Shown: positions 37,071 through 45,907, counted from the stretch's first letter. The stretch is DNA of 64,000 nt from Mesorhizobium loti (GCF_013170705.1 NZ_CP033334.1:5991501-6055500), one strand, 5' to 3'. Notes: generated by a model from the letters alone, not told the origin. Numbers and translations: made by a program.

Positions 37071-37856
37071 TCAGACGCGATGTCCGGCCGCGATGATCTT
37101 CTTCAGGAAGCCTTGCGTGCGCTCCTGCTTGGGATGGCGGAAAATCTCGTCGGGCTTGCCTTCCTCGACGATCTTGCCGCGATCGAAGAACAGCACCCGG
37201 TCAGCGAAGTCGTGGGCAAAGCCCATCTCATGAGTGACCAGCAGCATGGTCATGTCGGTCTCGGCGCAGAGTCGCCACAAGACGTTCAACACCTCCTCGA
37301 CCAGCTCCGGATCGAGCGCCGATGTCACCTCGTCGAACAGCATGATCCTGGGCTGCAGTGCGAGCGCCCTGGCGATCGCCACGCGCTGTTTCTGGCCGCC
37401 CGACAGCTGCGCCGGCATCGCCTTGGCCTTGTCGGCCATGCCGACCATGTCGAGCAGTTCTATCGCCCGCTTCTCGGCGGCGGCGCGCGGCGTGCCCTTG
37501 GTCAGCATCGGCGCCAACGTCACATTGTCGATGACGCTCTTGTGCGGAAACAGGTTGAACAGCTGGAAGACCATGCCGATCTTCTGGCGCATCCTTGCCA
37601 GATGCCGCTCGTCGGCCGGCAGCAACTGGCCGTTGCGCTCCATGTGGTAGAGATGCTCGCCCTCGATCTGGATGTGACCGCCGTCGATGCGCTCCAGCGT
37701 CATCAGGATGCGCAGGATCGTCGTCTTGCCCGAGCCGGAGGGGCCGATCAGCGCCAGCTTCTCGCGCGGCATGACCTGCATCGACAGGCCGTCCAGCACC
37801 TTGAAGGCGCCGAAGCTCTTCGAAATGGCATCGACCTTGATGATGGGTGCGGACAA
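37071..37856 (-). CDS. ehuA: Ectoine/hydroxyectoine ABC transporter ATP-binding protein EhuA
   Basis: The 261-residue ATPase of the polar amino acid importer class has Walker A GPSGSGKTT, Q-loop MVFQLFNLFPHKSV, signature LSGGQKQRVAIARA, Walker B RIMLFDEVTSALD and H-loop VTHEMGFA. It appears to start with TTG at 37856, giving MSAPIIKVDAISKSFG; no better ATG is near. It is the first gene of the ehuABCD-eutABC-doeAB run. Confidence 0.93.
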   Translation of the reverse strand: MSAPIIKVDAISKSFGAFKVLDGLSMQVMPREKLALIGPSGSGKTTILRILMTLERIDGGHIQIEGEHLYHMERNGQLLPADERHLARMRQKIGMVFQLFNLFPHKSVIDNVTLAPMLTKGTPRAAAEKRAIELLDMVGMADKAKAMPAQLSGGQKQRVAIARALALQPRIMLFDEVTSALDPELVEEVLNVLWRLCAETDMTMLLVTHEMGFAHDFADRVLFFDRGKIVEEGKPDEIFRHPKQERTQGFLKKIIAAGHRV

Positions 37857-37911
37857 ATGAATTTCCCCGTCCTGGAGAAGCCTGTGCCCTTAACGATGCG
37901 GAACGCGCCAA

Positions 37912-37946
37912 ATCATGTCAATTGGGAAAATAATATCATGACAATT
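37912..37946. promoter_or_regulatory. Direct repeats ATCATG(T/A)CAATT upstream of ehuA, likely EnuR site
   Basis: ATCATGTCAATT (37912-37923) and ATCATGACAATT (37935-37946) differ by one base and start 23 bases apart, 55-90 bases ahead of ehuA in the 125-base gap after enuR. MocR-type regulators bind direct repeats of this kind. A related TTGACAAT word occurs upstream of enuR (39396-39403), in keeping with autoregulation. Confidence 0.6.
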
Positions 37947-37981
37947 ATTCTGATTCCGCACAATTTCGAAGCATGGGCGGC

Positions 37982-39367
37982 CTAAATCGCCAGCAGCAGA
38001 TGCTCCGGATCGCCAAGCAAGAGCTTGGTGACAACGCCGAGGCCGGCGCGCAGTTCCCCTTCGGTGGTCGAGCCCAGCGAGATACGGACAGCCGGATGCC
38101 ACGGCGCATCCGAAATGCGGAAGGACGTGCCAGGCGCGATCGCCACGCCCTGGAGCCGGGCCTGGGCGACAAAGCCCTCCTCGGCGCGGTCGTCGGGCAG
38201 TTGCAACCAGACGTGCAGCCCGTCGCGCCGGGCGCGATAGTCGATCCCGGCAAGCACCTCGGCCGCGATATCCTGCCGCCGCCGCAGGGCCGTGCGCTGC
38301 CAGCGGACGAGTTCCATCGCGGTGCCGTCGGTCACCCATTTGGTGGCGATCTCGGCCACCAGCGGCGTTGCCATCCAGTTGGAGACCAGGTGCCGGTTGG
38401 CGACGGCGGCGACATAGCGGTCGGGCGCGGCGAGATAGCCGATGCGCAGGCCGGGCACGGTGATCTTGGTGAAGGAGGTGACGTAGAGCGTGCGCTCCGG
38501 GGCAAAGGCGGCGACCGGCGGCGGCCGGTCCTCGACCAGCGGCCCCAGCACATCGTTCTCGATGATGGCGATGTCGTGCTTGCGCGCGACCGCGGCGATC
38601 TCGGCGCGGCGCCCAGCATCCATCAGCGTTGCCGTAGGATTGATCACCGAAGGCTGCACAAACACGGCGCGGATGTCGGAAAGCCTGCAGGCCTCGTCCA
38701 GCGCTTCCGGGATCAGGCCATTATCGTCGATCGGCAGGCCTTCGAGGTTGAAGCCGAGATAGCGCGCCAGCGGCACCAGGGTATGATGGCCGATCGCCTC
38801 GGTGGCGACGGTCGATCCCGGCGGCGCCACACTCATCAGCGCCACTGTCATGCCGGCGGTGGCGCCGTTGGTCAGGCTGATATTCTGCGCGGAGGCATCC
38901 AGCCCGCAAAGTTTCAGCCATTCGACCGCCACGGCACGGTGGCGCGGAAACACCATGTTGGGCCGGAAGGATAGCGCCGAACTCGACGGCAGGTTTTCGG
39001 CGAGCCACCCCAATGCCTGCTTCAGCCGCTCCAGATGCATCGGCTCGCAGACCGGCTTCAGGATGGACAGGTCGATGACCTCGCCAAGACGCTCCGGCAG
39101 GTAGGGTGGCTCCGGTTCGCGGCGCTGCGTCTGGACGAAGCTGCCACGGCCGATCTCGCCCGAAATCAGGCCGCGCCGGATCAGCTCCTCATAGGCGCGG
39201 CTGACCGTTTGCACCGACAGTTTGAGGTCATCGGCCAGCCGGCGATGCGTGGGCAGACGGGCGCCATTAGCGAGACGCCCGTCATGGATGGCGCGCGCGA
39301 ACTGATCGGCCAGCGATTGATAGGCTGGCCGCCGGATGAGCGCGGGATCTGGTTGCCACAATGTCAT
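37982..39367 (-). CDS. enuR: MocR/GntR-type regulator EnuR of ectoine catabolism
   Basis: The 461-residue protein has an N-terminal GntR winged helix (residues 14-80; LPTHRRLADDLKLSVQTVSR, then RAYEELIRRGLISGE) joined to a fold-type I aminotransferase-like domain with the PLP lysine in TSFTKITVPGLRIGY. EnuR is a repressor that is released when diaminobutyrate-type intermediates react with its PLP. It lies directly upstream of ehuA on the same strand and divergent from the AsnC-type regulator, the known rhizobial arrangement. Confidence 0.92.
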   Translation of the reverse strand: MTLWQPDPALIRRPAYQSLADQFARAIHDGRLANGARLPTHRRLADDLKLSVQTVSRAYEELIRRGLISGEIGRGSFVQTQRREPEPPYLPERLGEVIDLSILKPVCEPMHLERLKQALGWLAENLPSSSALSFRPNMVFPRHRAVAVEWLKLCGLDASAQNISLTNGATAGMTVALMSVAPPGSTVATEAIGHHTLVPLARYLGFNLEGLPIDDNGLIPEALDEACRLSDIRAVFVQPSVINPTATLMDAGRRAEIAAVARKHDIAIIENDVLGPLVEDRPPPVAAFAPERTLYVTSFTKITVPGLRIGYLAAPDRYVAAVANRHLVSNWMATPLVAEIATKWVTDGTAMELVRWQRTALRRRQDIAAEVLAGIDYRARRDGLHVWLQLPDDRAEEGFVAQARLQGVAIAPGTSFRISDAPWHPAVRISLGSTTEGELRAGLGVVTKLLLGDPEHLLLAI

Positions 39368-39450
39368 GACTTATTAGAGATCGAAATCAGTGCAATTGAC
39401 AATCGAAATAATGCGCCCTCATGGTACCGTGGACGAAAAAGTGGGCTCTG
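39368..39450. promoter_or_regulatory. Divergent spacer between enuR and the AsnC-type regulator
   Basis: The 83-base AT-rich gap holds CAATTGACAATCGAAATAAT (39393-39412), whose AATTGACA half-site matches the inverse of the ehuA direct repeats. It probably contains overlapping promoters for both regulator genes. An in-frame ATG at 39421 could extend the AsnC protein into it. Confidence 0.45.
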
Positions 39451-39942
39451 ATGACCGCAGCGAAACTCGACGCTATCGACCTCAAAATCCTCGACGCCAT
39501 CCAGCGCGACGGGCGCATCACCAAGCTGGCACTGGCCGAGCAGGTAGGGCTGTCGCCGACGCCGTGCTGGATGCGGCTGCGCAAGCTGGAAAAGGCCGGT
39601 ATCGTTGCGGGCTATCACGCCCGGATCGCCATGCGCGTCGTGGCGCCGGTGGCCACCGTGCTGATGGAGGTGACGCTGGCCAGCCACCGCCAGGCCGATT
39701 TCGACCGCTTCGAGCGCGTCATCCGCGACATCCCCGAGATCGTCTCCTGCTGGTCGGTGGGTGGCGGCGTCGACTATCTGCTGAAAGTGATGGCGCGCGA
39801 CATCGACGCCTACCAGCGGCTGGTCGACGGGCTGCTCGAGCGCGAGATCGGAATCGATCGCTACTTCACCTACATCGTGACCAAGACGGTGAAGGAAGAG
39901 ATCGCGCTTCCCATCGCCGAGTTGCTGCCGGCGTCACCGTAG
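39451..39942 (+). CDS. Lrp/AsnC-family regulator (DoeX-like)
   Basis: The 163-residue protein has an N-terminal helix-turn-helix (LDAIDLKILDAIQRDGRITK, then LALAEQVGLSPTPCWMRLRK) and a C-terminal RAM/AsnC ligand domain. The ATG at 39451 gives the usual AsnC start; an ATG ten codons earlier is possible. Lrp/AsnC proteins often accompany ectoine degradation genes (DoeX in Halomonas), and this one is divergent from enuR and upstream of doeC and doeD. It probably acts as a second regulator responding to amino-acid-like intermediates. Confidence 0.9.
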   Translation: MTAAKLDAIDLKILDAIQRDGRITKLALAEQVGLSPTPCWMRLRKLEKAGIVAGYHARIAMRVVAPVATVLMEVTLASHRQADFDRFERVIRDIPEIVSCWSVGGGVDYLLKVMARDIDAYQRLVDGLLEREIGIDRYFTYIVTKTVKEEIALPIAELLPASP

Positions 39943-40072
39943 TACCGGAGAGATCGTCTGCCGGGACGGTGCAATAGAGAGAATCTCTCTCCTTCCGGGT
40001 GCCCAAACAGCCTCTCTGTCTACGCATGGCGGATAGTCTTCCCGCATCAGTCCGAACCGGGAGGCCTCGACC

Positions 40073-41566
40073 ATGTCCGCGCATTTCGCCCGCTCGCATC
40101 GCCACGAAGCGCTCGACCGCCTAGCCGACCGCCGGCTGCTGCGCGAGCTCGCCTATGTCGACGGCCACTGGACGGCGAGCGAGGCCGCCGAAAGTTTCGA
40201 GGTCACCGATCCGGCGACCGGCACCACCGTTGCCTTCGTTGCCGCGCTGGATGCACGGCAAACGACAAAAGCGATCGATGCCGCCGCACGAGCCTTTCCT
40301 GCCTGGCGGTCGCTGCTGCCGCAGGAGCGGTCAAGAATCCTGCGAAAATGGTTCGAGCTGATCATCGCAGCGAAAGATGATCTGGCTTTGCTGATGACCT
40401 TGGAACAAGGCAAGCCGCTGCAGGAATCGCTGGGCGAAATCGACTACGCCGCCTCCTTCGTCGAATGGTACGCCGAGGAAGCCAAGCGCCTCAACGCCGA
40501 GAGCGTCACCAGCCATCTGCCGAACGCGGAAATGATGGTGCGACGCGAACCGCTCGGTGTCGTCGGCGTCGTCACGCCGTGGAATTTTCCGTCGGCCATG
40601 TTGGCCCGCAAGGCGGCCGCCGCCCTTGCAGCCGGCTGCACCATCGTCGCGCATCCATCCTCGGAAACGCCGCTGTCGGCGCTGGCGCTGGCCGAACTTG
40701 GCGAGCGCGCCGGCCTGCCGGCCGGGGTCTTCAACATCGTCACCGGCAAGGCCGCGACGATCGTCGGGCGGATGTGCGAGGATCCGCGAATCCGTGCCAT
40801 GAGCTTTACCGGCTCGACCGAGATCGGCAGGCTGATCGCGGCACAGAGTGCGCCGACGATGAAGCGGCTGGTGATGGAGCTTGGCGGCCACGCGCCGCTG
40901 ATCGTCTTTGCCGATGCCGATCTGGACAAGGCCGTGAGCATCGCCATCGATGCCAAATTCGCCACATCGGGCCAGGATTGCCTTGCCGCCAACCGCATCT
41001 ACGTCCAGCGTCCGCTCTACGATCGCTTCTGCGCCGCCTTTGCGAGACGCATCGAGGCGCTGCGGACCGGTAATGGCCTCGCCGAGAAAACCGACATCGG
41101 ACCGCTGATGCATGAGCGCGCGGTCACTAAGGTCGAGGAGCAGGTCGCCGATGCGCTTGCCCATGGCGCGCGCTGTCTCACCGGCGGCAAGCGCCATCAG
41201 GCCGGGCCATTGTTCTACCAGCCGACACTGCTGGCCGACGTCACCGATGAGGCGTCGATCATGCACGAAGAGACCTTCGGGCCGGTCGCGGCGGTCGCGC
41301 CCTTCGACAGCGAGGACGAGGTCATCGGATGCGCCAACGCCACCGAATACGGCCTGGTCGCCTATGTCGTGACAGAGAACGGCGCGCGCCAGCAGCGCAT
41401 GGGCCGCGCGCTCGACTACGGCATGGTCGCCGTCAACCGCGTCAAGATCACCGGCGCGCCGATCCCGTTTGGCGGCGTCAAGCAATCCGGCATCGGCCGC
41501 GAAGGTTCGCGCCATGGGCTGGAGGCTTTCACCGATCTGAAATATCTCTGTCTGGACGTAGCTTAA
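40073..41566 (+). CDS. doeC: Aspartate-semialdehyde dehydrogenase DoeC (succinate-semialdehyde dehydrogenase family)
   Basis: The 497-residue NAD(P)-dependent aldehyde dehydrogenase has Asn171 (TPWNFPS), general base Glu269 (MELGGH) and nucleophile Cys303 (SGQDCLAA). In the ectoine route it oxidises aspartate semialdehyde to aspartate; family similarity alone would only say succinate-semialdehyde dehydrogenase. One oddity: the cofactor-binding Lys of the usual VxKPAxxTP motif is His194 here (VAHPSSETP). The stop codon lies inside the left arm of a palindromic element, and doeD follows it. Confidence 0.85.
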   Translation: MSAHFARSHRHEALDRLADRRLLRELAYVDGHWTASEAAESFEVTDPATGTTVAFVAALDARQTTKAIDAAARAFPAWRSLLPQERSRILRKWFELIIAAKDDLALLMTLEQGKPLQESLGEIDYAASFVEWYAEEAKRLNAESVTSHLPNAEMMVRREPLGVVGVVTPWNFPSAMLARKAAAALAAGCTIVAHPSSETPLSALALAELGERAGLPAGVFNIVTGKAATIVGRMCEDPRIRAMSFTGSTEIGRLIAAQSAPTMKRLVMELGGHAPLIVFADADLDKAVSIAIDAKFATSGQDCLAANRIYVQRPLYDRFCAAFARRIEALRTGNGLAEKTDIGPLMHERAVTKVEEQVADALAHGARCLTGGKRHQAGPLFYQPTLLADVTDEASIMHEETFGPVAAVAPFDSEDEVIGCANATEYGLVAYVVTENGARQQRMGRALDYGMVAVNRVKITGAPIPFGGVKQSGIGREGSRHGLEAFTDLKYLCLDVA

Positions 41567-41709
41567 GATGTGTCGATATTCAGGTGATGCCGGCCTGCAA
41601 ATGCCAGGCTTCTGCGCTTCCGGTGCTCACGTACTTGAGTACGCTCCGCTCCGGTTCTCGAAACCTGACATTTTCGGCTCGGCCTGACCTGAATCTCAAC
41701 ACATCTTAA
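41563..41709. repeat. 147-bp imperfect palindromic element between doeC and doeD
   Basis: The left arm (41563-41585, starting TTAAGATGTGT) and right arm (41687-41709, ending ACACATCTTAA) are inverse copies of 23 bases with two mismatches. Inside, AAATGCCAGG and CCTGACATTT form a further imperfect pair, and GTAC-TTGA-GTAC lies near the centre. The doeC stop codon TAA is the first part of the left arm. It looks like a small inserted palindromic repeat or MITE-like unit that can fold in the doeC-doeD transcript. No reading frame in it looks coding. Confidence 0.75.
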
Positions 41710-41741
41710 GTCGCGTTCGCTTTCCTCAAGGAGTCAGAAAA

Positions 41742-43121
41742 ATGCTCGACCAGTCCAACGAACTCGCCGCCTGGGATCGCGACCACTTCTTCCATCCCTC
41801 GACGCATATGGGCACGCATGCGCGGGGTGAGAGCCCGACCCGCATCATGGCCGGCGGTGAAGGCGTCACCGTGTGGGACAACAATGGCAAGAAGAGCATC
41901 GATGCCTTTGCCGGCCTCTATTGCGTCAATGTCGGCTACGGCCGCCAGAAGATCGCCGATGCGATCGCAACCCAGGCTAAGAACCTTGCCTACTATCATG
42001 CGTATGTCGGCCACGGCACCGAGGCCTCGATCACGCTTGCCAAGATGATCATCGACCGCGCGCCGAAGGGCATGTCGAGGGTCTATTTCGGCCTCTCCGG
42101 CTCGGACGCCAACGAAACCAACATCAAGCTGATCTGGTACTACAACAATGTGCTGGGCCGGCCGGAGAAGAAGAAGATCATCTCGCGCTGGCGCGGGTAT
42201 CACGGCTCGGGCGTGATGACCGGATCGCTGACCGGGCTCGACCTGTTCCACAACGCCTTCGACTTGCCGCGCGCGCCGGTGCTCCACACCGAAGCGCCGT
42301 ACTATTTCCGCCGCGCCGACCGCTCGATGAGCGAGGAGCAATTCTCGCAGCACTGTGCCGACAAGCTCGAGGAGATGATCCTGGCCGAGGGTCCTGAAAC
42401 CGTCGCCGCCTTCATCGGCGAGCCGATCCTCGGCACGGGCGGCATCGTGCCGCCGCCGGCCGGCTACTGGGAGAAGATCCAGGCCGTGCTGAAGAAGTAT
42501 GACGTGCTGCTGGTCGCCGACGAGGTGGTGACGGGTTTCGGCCGGCTGGGCACCATGTTCGGCTCCGATCACTACCGCATCAAGCCGGATCTGATCACCA
42601 TCGCCAAGGGGCTGACCTCGGCCTATGCACCGCTTTCGGGCGTCATTGTCGCCGACAAGGTGTGGAAGGTGCTGGTCGAAGGTTCCGACAAGCTCGGCTC
42701 GCTCGGCCATGGCTGGACCTATTCGGCGCATCCGATCTGTGTTGCCGCGGGCGTGGCCAATCTGGAACTGATCGACGAGATGGATCTGGTGACAAATGCC
42801 CGCGAGACCGGTGCCTATTTCCGAGCCGAACTGGCAAAGGCCGTCGGTAGCCACATGAATGTCGGCGACGTGCGCGGCGACGGCATGCTGGCGGCGGTCG
42901 AGTTCGTCGCCGACAAGGACGACCGGGTGTTCTTCGATGCTTCGCAAAAGATCGGTCCGCAAGTGGCGACGGCGCTTGCCGCCAGCGGCGTCATCGGCCG
43001 CGCCATGCCGCAGGGCGACATACTCGGCTTCGCGCCGCCGCTCTGCCTGACGCGCGAAGAAGCCGACATCGTGGTGGCCAGGACCGCCGATGCGGTGAAA
43101 AGCGTGTTTGCCAATCTCTAA
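41742..43121 (+). CDS. doeD: Diaminobutyrate transaminase DoeD
   Basis: The 459-residue class III PLP aminotransferase has YFGLSGSDANETNIK (cofactor phosphate site), Asp260 in LLVADEVVTGFGR and the Schiff-base Lys289 in TIAKGLTSAY. In ectoine catabolism it converts L-2,4-diaminobutyrate to aspartate semialdehyde, which DoeC then oxidises. GGAG precedes the ATG. General omega-aminotransferases look alike, so the name relies on linkage to doeC, doeA and doeB. Confidence 0.88.
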   Translation: MLDQSNELAAWDRDHFFHPSTHMGTHARGESPTRIMAGGEGVTVWDNNGKKSIDAFAGLYCVNVGYGRQKIADAIATQAKNLAYYHAYVGHGTEASITLAKMIIDRAPKGMSRVYFGLSGSDANETNIKLIWYYNNVLGRPEKKKIISRWRGYHGSGVMTGSLTGLDLFHNAFDLPRAPVLHTEAPYYFRRADRSMSEEQFSQHCADKLEEMILAEGPETVAAFIGEPILGTGGIVPPPAGYWEKIQAVLKKYDVLLVADEVVTGFGRLGTMFGSDHYRIKPDLITIAKGLTSAYAPLSGVIVADKVWKVLVEGSDKLGSLGHGWTYSAHPICVAAGVANLELIDEMDLVTNARETGAYFRAELAKAVGSHMNVGDVRGDGMLAAVEFVADKDDRVFFDASQKIGPQVATALAASGVIGRAMPQGDILGFAPPLCLTREEADIVVARTADAVKSVFANL

Positions 43122-43130
43122 GATCGACCC

Positions 43131-44234
43131 ATGAATGCCATGACAAAAAATCTCCCCGCCACCATGGCCGCCGTGCTGCTCACCGGGCACGGCGGACCGG
43201 AAAAGCTCCTCTACCGCACCGATGTGAAAGTGCCGGCACCCGCGCCTGGCGAAGCGCTGGTCAAGGTCACAGCTTGCGGCATGAACAACACCGACGTCTG
43301 GGTGCGCCAGGGCGCCTATGGCACGGAAGACGACGCTTCCGCCGTGTCGACCTGGCGGCGGCAGGGCAACACGCTTGTTTTCCCGCGCATCCAGGGCACC
43401 GACACGGTTGGCACCATCGTTGCGGTGGGTGATGGCGTTTCGCCGGACCGTATAGGCGAGCGGGTTATGGTCGATTTCTCGATCTACAATCGCGACGACG
43501 ATTCGCTGGCCGACATAGATTATATGGGCCACGGCCGCGACGGTGGTTATGCCGAGTATCAAACCGTGCCGGCCGAGAACGCGCATGTCGTCGACACGGA
43601 CATGACCGATGTCGAACTCGCCACCTTCTGCTGCGCCTACCTGACCGGTGAACAGATGCTGGAACGCGCGGGCCTGAAGGCCGGCGAGCGGGTGCTGGTC
43701 ACCGGCGCCTCCGGCGGCGTCGGCTCGGGCATCGTGCAACTGGCACGGGCGCGCGGTGCCATTCCCTATGCCGTCGTCGGCAAGGGCAAGGAGCAGGCGG
43801 TGCTCGATATCGGCGCCGAGGCGGTCATCACCCGTGGCGTCGCCGACCTGCCGCAAGCCGTGACCGAGGCGACCGGCGGCCAGCCCATCGACGTGGTGGC
43901 CGATCTCGTCGGCGGCGCGATCTTCAACGATCTTCTGCGTATTCTCAGGCCCGAAGGCCGTTACACCACCGCCGGTGCGATCGCCGGCCCGGTCGTGCAG
44001 CTCGATCTCAGGACCATGTATCTCAAGCAGCTGCAGTTGCATGGCTCCAGCCAGGGCACGCGCGCCGATTTCCGCCGGATCGTCGGATATATCGAGGCGG
44101 GAAAAATCCGGCCGCTGGTCGGCGGCGTCTACAGGCTCTCCGATTTCCACCACGCGCAGGCGGATTTCGTTGCCAAGGATTTTGTCGGCAAGCTGGTGGT
44201 GGTACCCGATGCTGTCGCGGAGCAGCCGGTGTAG
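43131..44234 (+). CDS. Medium-chain dehydrogenase/reductase (quinone oxidoreductase-like)
   Basis: The 367-residue MDR-family protein has a GroES-like N-terminal domain (VKVTACGMNNTDVWVRQGAY) and a Rossmann domain with VLVTGASGGVGSGIVQLARA. The first cysteine of zinc alcohol dehydrogenases is present but the usual GHE ligand motif is replaced by IQGTDTVGTI, so it is closer to the zinc-free quinone reductase or crotonyl-CoA reductase-like group. It starts nine bases after doeD and is probably co-transcribed. It has no place in the known ectoine pathway, so its role here is unknown. Confidence 0.85.
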   Translation: MNAMTKNLPATMAAVLLTGHGGPEKLLYRTDVKVPAPAPGEALVKVTACGMNNTDVWVRQGAYGTEDDASAVSTWRRQGNTLVFPRIQGTDTVGTIVAVGDGVSPDRIGERVMVDFSIYNRDDDSLADIDYMGHGRDGGYAEYQTVPAENAHVVDTDMTDVELATFCCAYLTGEQMLERAGLKAGERVLVTGASGGVGSGIVQLARARGAIPYAVVGKGKEQAVLDIGAEAVITRGVADLPQAVTEATGGQPIDVVADLVGGAIFNDLLRILRPEGRYTTAGAIAGPVVQLDLRTMYLKQLQLHGSSQGTRADFRRIVGYIEAGKIRPLVGGVYRLSDFHHAQADFVAKDFVGKLVVVPDAVAEQPV

Positions 44235-44376
44235 TTCCAAAAATCTCGCCCCTCGCTTGCCTGCCTTCTCGCCGCTGCCACAATGGGAATGACTTGCAGT
44301 CCAGCCAGCAAGCCGCCACAAACGGCGATGCCCATGCCGTTTGGTCCGGGCGTCTGGTCACAGGAAACAGCGAGAC

Positions 44377-45873
44377 ATGACAGCCCGAATGATAGTGCTC
44401 GACGCCAATCCGCTCGGCGTCGCGGATGTGGCTGAGATTGCCCGACGCAGAGCCCGCCTGATGCTGGGCGAAGAGGCGATGCGCCGCATCCGGGCGAGCC
44501 GCGCCCTCATCGAGCATCTCACCGGGCTTGGCAAGCCGATGTACGGCGTCACGACTGGCCTCGGCGCCTGTGTCGACACGCCGCTCGCGCAGGCCGACCT
44601 GATCGCCTTCCAGCACAGCGTGCCGCTCAGCCACAGCATGGGTATCGGGCCTGCCCTGCCGACCGAAGCGGTGCGGGCGTTGATGACCGCACGCATTTCG
44701 GGCATGGCGGCCGGCGGCACCGGCACCTCCGAACGCGTGGTCCTGGGTCTTGTCGCCGCGCTCAACGCCGGCGTCCATCCGGTGATCCCCACATGGGGAT
44801 CGATCGGCGCGGCCGACCTTGCCCATCTCGGCCATATGGCAAGGTCGCTGCGCGGCGATGGCGAGGCGGAGTTCCAGGGCAGGATCATGCCCTCCGCCGA
44901 GGCGCTGGCTCTCGCCGGACTGGAACCGCTCGACCTGCGCGAAAAAGACGGCCACGCCATCATCGTTGCCAACAGCCTGTCGACCGGAACGGCGTGCCTG
45001 TGCCTCGAAGACATCGCCCATCTCATTGACTGGGCGCTGGCTGCCGTGGCGCTCAACTATGAGGCGTTTCGCTCCTCCCTCACCGCGATCGACGCGGATG
45101 CCCTTGCCGCGCGGCCGGCCTTCGGCCAGCGCGAGATCGGCGCGCGGCTGCGTAAGGAGCTTGTGGGCAGCGGCCTGTGGCAGGACAAGGCGGCGCGGCG
45201 CCTGCAGGATCCGCTCAGCTATCGCTGCGTGCCCCAGGTCTGGGGCGGCCTGCTCAATGCGTTCGAACAGGCAAGGCTGGCAACGGAGATCGAACTGACC
45301 CATTCGGGTGACAACCCCGTCATCCTGGCCGAGGGCGAACGGGTGGTTTCCAACGGCAATTTCGACCTGACGGCGATGACGCTGGCCTTTGAACAGCTTG
45401 GCCAGGCGCTCGCGCATTGCGCCGTCGGGACCGCCAACCGCTGCATGAAGCTGATGTCGCCAACCATAGCGGACCTGCCGCGCTTCCTGTCGGCGAGAGG
45501 CGGCAGCCGTCAGGGCTATGCGGAGCTGCAGAAACCATTGTCAGCGCTCGAAGCCGAAATCCGGCATCTGGCCAACCCGATGTCGCTCAGCCCGCTGGCG
45601 GTTTCGGACGGCATCGAGGACCAGTCGTCGATGGCGCCGCGCGTGGTGGCCAAGACGGCCGAGATCATCGAGCGCATGCGCTATCTCGTTGCCATGGAAC
45701 TGATCTTCGCGGCGACAGGCGTGGAGTTGCGCGGCGTCGTCGACAGCATGGGCGACGGGCCGCAGCGCACCTTCGCCGCTGTCCGCGCGCTCGTCAGCCC
45801 GCTCGACGACGACCGCGAGATGAGCGCCGACATGACGCGGGTGGCGCGGATGGTGGCGGGACCAAGATACTGA
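44377..45873 (+). CDS. Histidine/phenylalanine ammonia-lyase family protein lacking the MIO tripeptide
   Basis: The 498-residue protein covers the whole HAL/PAL fold: Tyr56 in YGVTTGLG, NSLSTGTA, QDPLSYRCVPQ, HSGDNPVI, SNGNFD and a late EDQSSM. At the place where HutH has GASGDL and forms the MIO prosthetic group from Ala-Ser-Gly, this protein has GSIGAADLAH (residues 141-150; codons GGC GCG GCC GAC at 44806-44817). The Ser is Ala and one residue is missing, so MIO cannot form as known. The neighbouring framework is intact, so a simple sequencing error is unlikely. ATG at 44377 is chosen; a TTG at 44341 is possible. It could be a lyase with another mechanism, or an isomerase or binding protein. 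Confidence 0.85.
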   Translation: MTARMIVLDANPLGVADVAEIARRRARLMLGEEAMRRIRASRALIEHLTGLGKPMYGVTTGLGACVDTPLAQADLIAFQHSVPLSHSMGIGPALPTEAVRALMTARISGMAAGGTGTSERVVLGLVAALNAGVHPVIPTWGSIGAADLAHLGHMARSLRGDGEAEFQGRIMPSAEALALAGLEPLDLREKDGHAIIVANSLSTGTACLCLEDIAHLIDWALAAVALNYEAFRSSLTAIDADALAARPAFGQREIGARLRKELVGSGLWQDKAARRLQDPLSYRCVPQVWGGLLNAFEQARLATEIELTHSGDNPVILAEGERVVSNGNFDLTAMTLAFEQLGQALAHCAVGTANRCMKLMSPTIADLPRFLSARGGSRQGYAELQKPLSALEAEIRHLANPMSLSPLAVSDGIEDQSSMAPRVVAKTAEIIERMRYLVAMELIFAATGVELRGVVDSMGDGPQRTFAAVRALVSPLDDDREMSADMTRVARMVAGPRY

Positions 45874-45907
45874 GCCAGCGCCATTTTTAAACCCGGCCGG
45901 TCTGACC

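Noticed and set aside
41706..44321. Very long open frame on the minus strand (871 codons) opposite doeD and the MDR gene
   Set aside because: It is antisense to two well-recognised genes. Its translation has no domain motifs and shows the His/Arg/Asp-rich composition of high-GC shadow frames.
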